Positions 8,333-13,351 of a stretch of 13,351 bases of DNA are shown here, piece by piece (position 1 is the stretch's first letter; every line of letters starts with the position of its first letter). The notes beneath the pieces are model-generated. The model made no database searches. It saw nothing but the letters and a program-made list of their open reading frames with translations, and had not been told where the DNA came from. The stretch comes from Chloroflexota bacterium. Lineage in GTDB: Bacteria > Chloroflexota > Anaerolineae > Anaerolineales > UBA11858. Both the position numbers and the translations under genes were made by a program. The stretch covers positions 1 through 13,351 of the forward strand of contig DOTA01000048.1 of the NCBI GenBank assembly GCA_003513015.1, given 5' to 3'.

Positions 8333-9370
8333 TTAGCCTTCGATGCCCAGTAAACGTTGGGCATTGCGGAAATAGACTTTTTCCAAAATATCATCGGGCA
8401 AAGCTAAACCGTATATGTACCAGCGGCCTTGCCCGGGGATTTCGCTGGTGCCGTAATTGAAGTATTCATCATCACTTTCGAGAAAACGGTAGTAAACGCG
8501 GTAGGCTTCAGGGTTCGGCCCCATGTCAGTGCCAAACAGGATGCGGTCGGCGTAATTGTGGAAGAAACACCGGGCGGAGTAGGGTTGGCGGCCCAACTCG
8601 GAGATGCGGGCTGAAATATCCACGTGGAAATTTGGGGCGCGGTCGAGCAAAGCGGCTACCCAGACCAGGTTTTCGGAGTAGCAGCCCACGTGCGCCCCAA
8701 TGAAGGTGGTTTGGGGATGGTTGAGCACCAGATTGGCAAGCTGCTCCATAATCGTCATAAAAGCGGGGTAGGGCGGACTGGGGAAGTGCCATTCGAGGTT
8801 GCCTTGTAGTTCATCCCAGCGTTCGTTGTGCTCATCGAGTGGATCGAAAAAGGCCACGGGGTCAGCCACATGAATGAGCACGGGAATCCCTAACTCAGCG
8901 GCGGTCACCCACAAAGGGGAGAGCCGGGGGTCGTTTACGGGCACGAGATTTCCTTTAGGGTCGCGCACCTTTAATCCAAAGCCTTTCCAGATTTTCAGTC
9001 CTTGAGCACCCCACTGAACTTGTTTGCGCAAACGTTGAGCCGCCCACTTCGGGAATTGATCACCCATATCAGCCCAACGCGACCAATCCACGCCGCCAAA
9101 GTGAACAAAGCGGTCTGGCGCGGCGGCTTTGAAATGATCGAGATGCTGCCGCAAAATATATTCTCCCCAACCACCGTCTAGATCGACAAAAACACGCACG
9201 CCAGCTTGATCGAGATTGGCGAGAAAATCGCTAACGGGACGGTTGATCCACGAACCGCCGAAAGCGGTGCCGATGTGGTTATGGGCGTCGATCACGGGGA
9301 AGCGCGGGCGCTCGATTTGGCTGGTTTTGACTTGCAAACGAGATTGGGGTCGGTAATTTTGCAGGAGCAT
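8333..9370 (-). CDS. Amidohydrolase-2 family metal-dependent hydrolase (paralogue 2)
   Basis: A 345-residue TIM-barrel hydrolase, same length as and about two-thirds identical by eye to the product of 4016-5053. The same candidate catalytic residues are at the same places: DAHNH (H30, H32), VLIH (H167), GAHVG (H227), FGTD (D282). Strongly shared blocks include DLDGGWGE, the stretch ending in GAQGLKIWK, ADPVAFF, ELGRQPY and YYRFLESDDEYFNY. The differences cluster near 33-55, 82-118 and 190-216, where substrate-facing loops could differ. No signal peptide. The ATG is six bases after the TAA of the repressor gene and in the same frame, with only a weak AGG as ribosome binding site, so translation is probably coupled. 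Codons are visibly richer in G/C than in the paralogue. The reaction is not known. Confidence 0.9.
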   Translation of the reverse strand: MLLQNYRPQSRLQVKTSQIERPRFPVIDAHNHIGTAFGGSWINRPVSDFLANLDQAGVRVFVDLDGGWGEYILRQHLDHFKAAAPDRFVHFGGVDWSRWADMGDQFPKWAAQRLRKQVQWGAQGLKIWKGFGLKVRDPKGNLVPVNDPRLSPLWVTAAELGIPVLIHVADPVAFFDPLDEHNERWDELQGNLEWHFPSPPYPAFMTIMEQLANLVLNHPQTTFIGAHVGCYSENLVWVAALLDRAPNFHVDISARISELGRQPYSARCFFHNYADRILFGTDMGPNPEAYRVYYRFLESDDEYFNYGTSEIPGQGRWYIYGLALPDDILEKVYFRNAQRLLGIEG

Positions 9371-9376
9371 GGTTAG

Positions 9377-10156
9377 TTAGGCCTGGATAACTCGAACGCC
9401 GCGTTCCCGCAGTTGCTCGACGATCTCCTGCGGGGTTGTGCGGTCTGTGATGATGGTGTGGGCGGCGGTGACTGGAGCCACCAGCATGGTGCTGACTCGG
9501 CCAAATTTGCTGTGGTCGGCCAGCACGATGAGTTGCTGAGCGATGCCCATTACGGCCCGGTCAGTGAGAATTTCAGGGGGGTAATCATTGGTGAAACCGC
9601 ATTCTACGTCGATGGCATACATGCCAATGAAGGCTTTGTCAGCTCGAAGCTCGCGCAGTGCTTGCTCGGCCACGTGTCCAACCATCGAAAGTTCGCTCTG
9701 GCGCAGCATACCGCCGATGACGATTAATTCGATGCCTGGGTGGGTCGCCAATTCGTTGACCACGGGCAGCGAGTTGGTGATGACGGTTAGTTTGATGTTT
9801 GGTGGCAGGTTGCGAGCGACTTCAACAATGGTGGTACCACTGCCCAAAAAGATGGTTTCCCCAAGCTGGATGCGTTCCACGGCGGCCTGACCGATGCGGG
9901 TTTTTTGGTCGGATTGTTCGCCGATACGCTGTACGATCGGGGGTTCCTTGGGCGCTTTTATGGCCTGGACCGCGCCGCCGTGCGTGCGCCGCAGGCGACC
10001 CTGACCATCAAGTTCTTCCAAATCCCGCCGGATGGTGGCCTCGCTAACGCTGAACAGGCTGCTGAGTTCCTGCACGGTGACGCGCCCGCGATCTTTGAGT
10101 AGGTTTTGAATTTGATCGTGGCGTTCGATTTTTAGCGGAGTTTCGTTTATGTTCAT
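9377..10156 (-). CDS. DeoR-family transcriptional repressor
   Basis: A 259-residue DeoR-type regulator. The N-terminal winged helix-turn-helix (about residues 10-65) has the classic pattern ERHDQIQNLL, VTVQELSSLFSVSEATIRRDLEEL and the wing RLRRTHGGA. The C-terminal sugar-phosphate-sensing domain carries FLGSGTT (103-109), TNSLPVVNEL, GGMLRQSE, KAFIG and the final LADHSKFGR (212-220). DeoR proteins usually repress sugar catabolic operons and are released by a phosphorylated sugar intermediate. It leads the minus-strand gene cluster and probably controls it. The ATG at 10156 has no Shine-Dalgarno sequence. A promoter 30-60 bases upstream and direct repeats over the start suggest autoregulation. 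The start is supported by family length; no upstream in-frame ATG extends it. Confidence 0.95.
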   Translation of the reverse strand: MNINETPLKIERHDQIQNLLKDRGRVTVQELSSLFSVSEATIRRDLEELDGQGRLRRTHGGAVQAIKAPKEPPIVQRIGEQSDQKTRIGQAAVERIQLGETIFLGSGTTIVEVARNLPPNIKLTVITNSLPVVNELATHPGIELIVIGGMLRQSELSMVGHVAEQALRELRADKAFIGMYAIDVECGFTNDYPPEILTDRAVMGIAQQLIVLADHSKFGRVSTMLVAPVTAAHTIITDRTTPQEIVEQLRERGVRVIQA

Positions 10157-10183
10157 TTTATGTTCATTTATGTTTGTTCTATG
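10141..10183. repeat. Four tandem 10-11-bp direct repeats, probable DeoR operator
   Basis: On the plus strand four near-identical units follow one another without gaps: TTTCGTTTATG (10141-10151), TTCATTTTATG (10152-10162), TTCATTTATG (10163-10172) and TTTGTTCTATG (10173-10183). Each spans about one helical turn, so a multimeric protein could bind all units on one face. They cover the predicted transcription start, the whole leader and codons 2-6 of the repressor gene. DeoR-family proteins often use short T-rich direct repeats as operators. The repeat is seen directly; its role as operator is inference. Confidence 0.65.
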
Positions 10184-10186
10184 GAA

Positions 10187-10215
10187 ATATTAGCAAATTT
10201 ATGCAAGGATGTCAA
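10187..10215 (-). promoter_or_regulatory. Sigma-70-type promoter of the repressor-led cluster
   Basis: On the minus strand a perfect -35 TTGACA (10215-10210) is followed after exactly 17 bases by TAATAT (10192-10187), four of six matches to the -10 consensus. Transcription would start near 10180, giving a leader of about 24 bases that lies within the direct repeats. No competing promoter for the repressor gene was seen. Repressor binding at the repeats would block initiation or clearance. Confidence 0.7.
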
Positions 10216-10262
10216 TGCGATTTGATGATTTTGTTTGCATTTTCCTTATCGAGTGTGAGAAA

Positions 10263-10273
10263 ATCATTTTATG
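10263..10273. repeat. Distal copy of the DeoR-type repeat
   Basis: ATCATTTTATG matches unit 2 of the array (TTCATTTTATG) at ten of eleven bases, in the same orientation, about 80 bp beyond the array and upstream of the -35 box. It may be an auxiliary operator that allows looping, or may serve the divergent gene. One isolated A/T-rich 11-mer can arise by chance, so confidence is limited. Confidence 0.35.
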
Positions 10274-10315
10274 TGAAGCAAACCAAACCCAGAGAAAATT
10301 CTCAGAAAACAGCAT

Positions 10316-10339
10316 CTTCTGATACTTCTGATCTATAAT
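10316..10339 (+). promoter_or_regulatory. Possible leaderless promoter of the nitroreductase gene with 9-bp tandem repeat
   Basis: A perfect TATAAT at 10334-10339 ends seven bases before the ATG at 10347, so transcription would begin at or one base before the start codon. No Shine-Dalgarno sequence is present, consistent with a leaderless message. No -35 box is recognisable at 16-18 bases. Instead the sequence just upstream is a direct repeat, CTTCTGATA then CTTCTGATC (10316-10333), which could bind an activator. A further dyad, GAGAA-AA-TTCTC, lies at 10292-10303. Confidence 0.45.
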
Positions 10340-10346
10340 ATCGGGC

Positions 10347-11225
10347 ATGAAAAATAACCGATCTATTGTTGAATCTATCCAGAAGAGATATTCTTGCCGT
10401 GCCTACAAAAGGCAGCCTATCGAAGATGATACCCTTCAAAAACTGCGGGATTTCATTGCTTCGTTGCAGCCAGCGCCATTTGGTTCAAAAGCCCGGTTTG
10501 ATCTCGTCGCCGCAACCGCCGATGATCAGAAAGCGCTGCATGGTTTGGGTACCTATGGCTTCATCAAAAATGCGCCAGCTTACATCATCGGGGCAATGGT
10601 TCCCTCTGCTCACGATCTGGAAGATTTTGGTTATTTGTTCGAGCGTATTATTTTGTATGCAACTTCGCTTGGGTTGGGCACCTGTTGGCTGGGAGGCACC
10701 TTCACGAAGAGCCGGTTTGCCGAGAAAATTGGCCTCAAAGAAAATGAGCAAATGCCCGCAGTCGTTGCCATCGGAGAAATTGCCGATCCCAATCGCAAAC
10801 GAAAAGGTCTGGTGAGCCAGGTTGCCACCGCACATAAGCGCTTACCCTGGCAAGAACTCTTCCATAATTACACCATGGGTGTTCCTTTGTTGCCGAATGA
10901 AGCCGGTAAATATGCTGTCCCGCTGGAAATGGTCCGACTATCTCCGTCTGCCTCCAATAAGCAACCCTGGCGGATCGTATCTTTCAATAATGCTTGGCGT
11001 TTTTATCTACAAAGAACCCCAGGATATCGCGATGATCTTATCAAACGTATTCTCCAGCTATGTGATCTCCAACGGGTTGATCTGGGGATTGCCATGTGTC
11101 ATTTCGAATGGACCGCAAAAGAATTGGATTTGCCCGGAATGTGGCAGGTGGAAGAATTTCTTGAGCAAAAAACGCATCCCCTGGGTGAATATCTGGTAAG
11201 TTGGCAGATGGGAACAAAAGCCTAA
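10347..11225 (+). CDS. Nitroreductase-family protein, two-half TM1586 type
   Basis: A 292-residue FMN-dependent nitroreductase-fold protein in which two half-size units are joined in one chain, as in the TM1586 group. The first half has IQKRYSCRAYKRQPI (about 11-25), the usual flavin-phosphate-binding start, and GLGTCWLGGTF (109-119). The second half has RLSPSASNKQPWRIV (197-211), a motif normally at the N-terminus of such enzymes, and ends near LGEYLVSW. It is cytoplasmic; it probably uses NAD(P)H, but the substrate is unknown. It is divergent from the repressor gene with 190 bp between them and lies 26 bp before the HD-GYP gene, so it may be cotranscribed with the latter. No ribosome binding site is visible before the ATG. 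Confidence 0.88.
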   Translation: MKNNRSIVESIQKRYSCRAYKRQPIEDDTLQKLRDFIASLQPAPFGSKARFDLVAATADDQKALHGLGTYGFIKNAPAYIIGAMVPSAHDLEDFGYLFERIILYATSLGLGTCWLGGTFTKSRFAEKIGLKENEQMPAVVAIGEIADPNRKRKGLVSQVATAHKRLPWQELFHNYTMGVPLLPNEAGKYAVPLEMVRLSPSASNKQPWRIVSFNNAWRFYLQRTPGYRDDLIKRILQLCDLQRVDLGIAMCHFEWTAKELDLPGMWQVEEFLEQKTHPLGEYLVSWQMGTKA

Positions 11226-11251
11226 AATTAGCTAATCTTGTGAGGCCCACG

Positions 11252-12652
11252 ATGAGCGATCAAAATAAAACCAAGGCAGAGCTACTTCAAGAGTTGCAGA
11301 AACTGCAACAGCGAATTATGCAATTAGAAAAAATTGAAGATGCTTTAATTGCCAGCCAACAACGCTTCCGCTTGTTCGCTGAAACCACCTTTGAGGGCAT
11401 TATCCTCACGGAAAATGGGATTATCGTTGATATGAACGATCAATTCGTAAACCTGGTTGGCTATCCCCGCGAGGAATTGATTGGTCAATCGGTAATGCTC
11501 ATTATCGCGCCAGAGTCGCAAGATCAGGTCTGGGATGCGATTCGAACAAACAAGTTAGAACCTTATAAAATCTTCGGTTTGCACAAAGACGGCGGGATCA
11601 TTCACGTTGAAGTTATGGCTCGAACAGTCGAGGTTAACGGAATTCAGCTGCGAGCAACTGCGGTTCGGGATATTACCCAAAAAGAACGGATTCAATCGGA
11701 GTTACGGATATCGGAGAAAAAATTCTCAACCGCGTTTCACACCTCCCCCGATTCAATTAATATCAACCGCTTAGCTGACGGGCTTTATCTTGAGATCAAC
11801 CAGGGGTTTACTGAAATCATGGGATATGCCCCCGCTGATGTTATCGGCAAGACTTCCCTTGAACTCGATATCTGGACTAGTCCGGCTGATCGAGCATGTT
11901 TGGTGAAAGGTCTACGGGAAAGAGGGGAGGTTACGAACCTGGAAGCCAAATTTCAGGCCAAGGATGGCAGCTTTCGCATCGGATTAATGTCTGCCAAAAT
12001 CATCGAGTTCAACAACGAAGCCTGTATCCTTTCGGTTACGCGCGACATCACTGGGCGGAAGGAAGACCAAAAGCAAATTGAACTTCTCAACCAGGAATTA
12101 CTGGCGGCATACGATGAAACGCTCGAAGGCTGGTCGCGTGCCCTAAATTTACGCGACCCGAATACGGATGGTCATTCCAAACGGGTTGTAGATTTGACGC
12201 TTGCTCTGGCAAAAAATATTGGCATCCCCGAATCCGAACTCGTTTATATTCGGCGAGGAGCCATCTTGCATGATATTGGGAAAATGGGTATCCCCGATTA
12301 TATTCTATTAAAACCCGGCCCCCTTTCAGATGATGAATGGCGCATTATGCGTATGCACCCGGTTTTTGCCTATGAAATGCTCTCAAAGATTCCATTTCTC
12401 GAAAAATCCTTGGATATCCCTTACTGCCATCACGAAAGATGGGATGGCACAGGCTATCCAAGAGGATTAAAAGGCTTAGAAATTCCACTGGCTGCCCGGG
12501 TCTTCTCGGTCGTAGATACTTTTGACGCGCTCACCTCCGATCGAACCTATCGCCCTGGATGGAAGCGAGAAGATGCGCGGGCCTTTATCCAAGCAGGAGC
12601 CGAAAATTATTTCGATCCGGATGCCGTAAATCTATTCTTGGAACTGGAATGA
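11252..12652 (+). CDS. PAS-PAS-HD-GYP protein, probable cyclic-di-GMP phosphodiesterase
   Basis: A 466-residue soluble signalling protein. A short N-terminal coiled coil (about 5-35) leads into a first PAS domain (about 36-145, ending in AVRDITQKE) and a second (about 152-270, ending in VTRDITGRK). A helix then connects to an HD-GYP domain (about 285-466). The catalytic set is complete: His 308, HDIGKMGIPD with H340-D341, HHERWDGTGYP (393-403) and DTFDALTSDRTYR (422-434). HD-GYP proteins with these motifs hydrolyse cyclic-di-GMP. No membrane segment, receiver or GGDEF domain is present, so the PAS domains are the likely input, perhaps redox, ligand or haem. I chose the ATG at 11252, with GAGG six bases upstream, over an in-frame ATG at 11201 that lies inside the preceding gene. 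Confidence 0.93.
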   Translation: MSDQNKTKAELLQELQKLQQRIMQLEKIEDALIASQQRFRLFAETTFEGIILTENGIIVDMNDQFVNLVGYPREELIGQSVMLIIAPESQDQVWDAIRTNKLEPYKIFGLHKDGGIIHVEVMARTVEVNGIQLRATAVRDITQKERIQSELRISEKKFSTAFHTSPDSININRLADGLYLEINQGFTEIMGYAPADVIGKTSLELDIWTSPADRACLVKGLRERGEVTNLEAKFQAKDGSFRIGLMSAKIIEFNNEACILSVTRDITGRKEDQKQIELLNQELLAAYDETLEGWSRALNLRDPNTDGHSKRVVDLTLALAKNIGIPESELVYIRRGAILHDIGKMGIPDYILLKPGPLSDDEWRIMRMHPVFAYEMLSKIPFLEKSLDIPYCHHERWDGTGYPRGLKGLEIPLAARVFSVVDTFDALTSDRTYRPGWKREDARAFIQAGAENYFDPDAVNLFLELE

Positions 12653-12704
12653 AATATCCAGCAAGCTAAACTAAAAATCATAATCGAATCAGGAGAACAT
12701 CACA

Positions 12705-13351
12705 ATGGTATTAACAATTGAGTGGAAACACCGCCTCGAGCGCTGGCAAACCGCCTTATGGGAGGCCTGCTACCGCCCCTTAGAAAATGTGGAATTTAGC
12801 GGCTTCACAACCACCGAGCATCTGACGCCCCATCAGGTTACCCAAAACTCTTTTCAGGCCATGCCGGTGGGCACGCCTTGGGGTGCCAAATGGGAATATG
12901 GCTGGTTTAAAACCATCGTTACCATTCCCGCGGAAGCGGAAGGCCAACGCGTAGTCATCCGCTTTGATCCGGGCGGGCAGGAAAGCCTGATCTGGATTAA
13001 TGGCCGCGCTGCCGGCTCTCTAGGCTGGGGCCACAAAGAGCTAACCATCGCCATGTCCGCCAAAACGGGCGATCGCTATGATATTTTGATGGAATCCTAC
13101 GCGGGGCACGGACGAATTACCGTGGGTGACGGCCCCTACCCCGCGGGCGTGGAATCTGTTCCGGAACCTGGGGTGACTCAAACCATGATAAAGTCCTCCA
13201 CCTTTGGCATTTGGCGCGAGGAAATCTATCAGGCCGCCCTCGATTTCACCACCCTGTTCGAATTGAGCCAGCGCCTTGACCCGCTCAGCCTGCGCGCCGC
13301 CGAAATTCACGAAGCGCTGATGGAAACTTCCCTGCTGATTGACCCCGAACT
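12705..13351 (+). CDS. Probable GH38-type alpha-mannosidase, N-terminal part only
   Basis: An open frame of 215 codons plus two bases runs to the window edge. The start ATG has AGGAG nine bases upstream and lies 52 bp after the HD-GYP gene. The visible part looks like the N-terminal beta-sandwich that precedes the catalytic domain in long bacterial GH38 alpha-mannosidases. It has an Arg/Trp-rich first helix, PVGTPWGAKWEYGWFK (about 54-69), a jelly-roll with LIWINGRAAGSLGWGHKEL, and LMESYAGHG followed by a GDGPYP turn. The catalytic aspartates would lie downstream and cannot be checked. No signal peptide, so it would act inside the cell on imported oligosaccharides. The same-strand neighbours are not obviously related in function. 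Family call is moderate to good; substrate linkage is inferred. Confidence 0.72.
   Translation, partial: MVLTIEWKHRLERWQTALWEACYRPLENVEFSGFTTTEHLTPHQVTQNSFQAMPVGTPWGAKWEYGWFKTIVTIPAEAEGQRVVIRFDPGGQESLIWINGRAAGSLGWGHKELTIAMSAKTGDRYDILMESYAGHGRITVGDGPYPAGVESVPEPGVTQTMIKSSTFGIWREEIYQAALDFTTLFELSQRLDPLSLRAAEIHEALMETSLLIDPE

Noticed and set aside
11227..11236. Perfect 10-bp palindrome ATTAGCTAAT between the nitroreductase and HD-GYP genes
   Set aside because: Short, A/T-rich and without a loop; it may be chance and cannot act as a terminator.
11201..11251. Upstream in-frame ATG for the HD-GYP gene inside the nitroreductase gene
   Set aside because: The added 17 residues do not extend the coiled coil, and the ATG at 11252 has GAGG at good spacing.

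Overview
The window reads as chromosomal DNA from a heterotrophic, sugar-using bacterium. A Chloroflexota/Anaerolineae-type host is my best guess. It rests on the mix of CUT1 sugar transport genes, a GH38-type enzyme, a DeoR regulator and a PAS-PAS-HD-GYP protein, and on the general look of the proteins. No rRNA or other phylogenetic marker is present, so this is inference only. Gene density is high and no stretch over 300 bases lacks a gene. I found no tRNA, rRNA, CRISPR array, transposase, integrase or plasmid/phage gene.

Left block (1-10156, all minus strand): ten genes in one direction, read from right to left. A DeoR-family repressor comes first. It is followed by an amidohydrolase-2 family enzyme, a solute-binding-protein homologue with no signal peptide, a SIS-domain sugar isomerase/deglycase-like enzyme, a fumarylacetoacetate-hydrolase (FAH) family enzyme and a second amidohydrolase closely similar to the first. 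After a 159-bp spacer come a lipoprotein sugar-binding protein, two CUT1 permeases and a zinc-dependent alcohol/polyol dehydrogenase cut by the window edge. Most junctions are only 3-60 bp. I read it as one regulated locus that imports a sugar or sugar derivative and oxidises, hydrolyses and cleaves it. The transporter ATPase, any sugar kinase and any dehydratase or aldolase are not in view. The substrate cannot be named: FAH plus lactonase-like amidohydrolase plus dehydrogenase recalls non-phosphorylative sugar-acid routes, whereas the SIS enzyme suggests an amino- or phospho-sugar.

Control region (10141-10346): the deoR gene has a good sigma-70-type promoter (TTGACA, 17 bp, TAATAT). Four near-identical 10-11-bp direct repeats lie between its -10 box and its first codons, with another copy about 80 bp further upstream. 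These look like the operator of the DeoR protein. The divergent gene has a TATAAT only seven bases before its ATG, which suggests a leaderless message.

Right block (10347-13351, plus strand): a two-half nitroreductase of the TM1586 type, a soluble PAS-PAS-HD-GYP protein (probable cyclic-di-GMP phosphodiesterase), and the first 215 codons of a probable GH38-type alpha-mannosidase that runs off the window.

The most unusual item is the solute-binding-protein homologue at 7118-8326. It has no export signal, and an in-frame stop just upstream of its start rules out a longer product that would carry one. It sits in the same cluster as the normal lipoprotein version and two genes from the repressor, so it may be an intracellular ligand sensor or buffer for this pathway.
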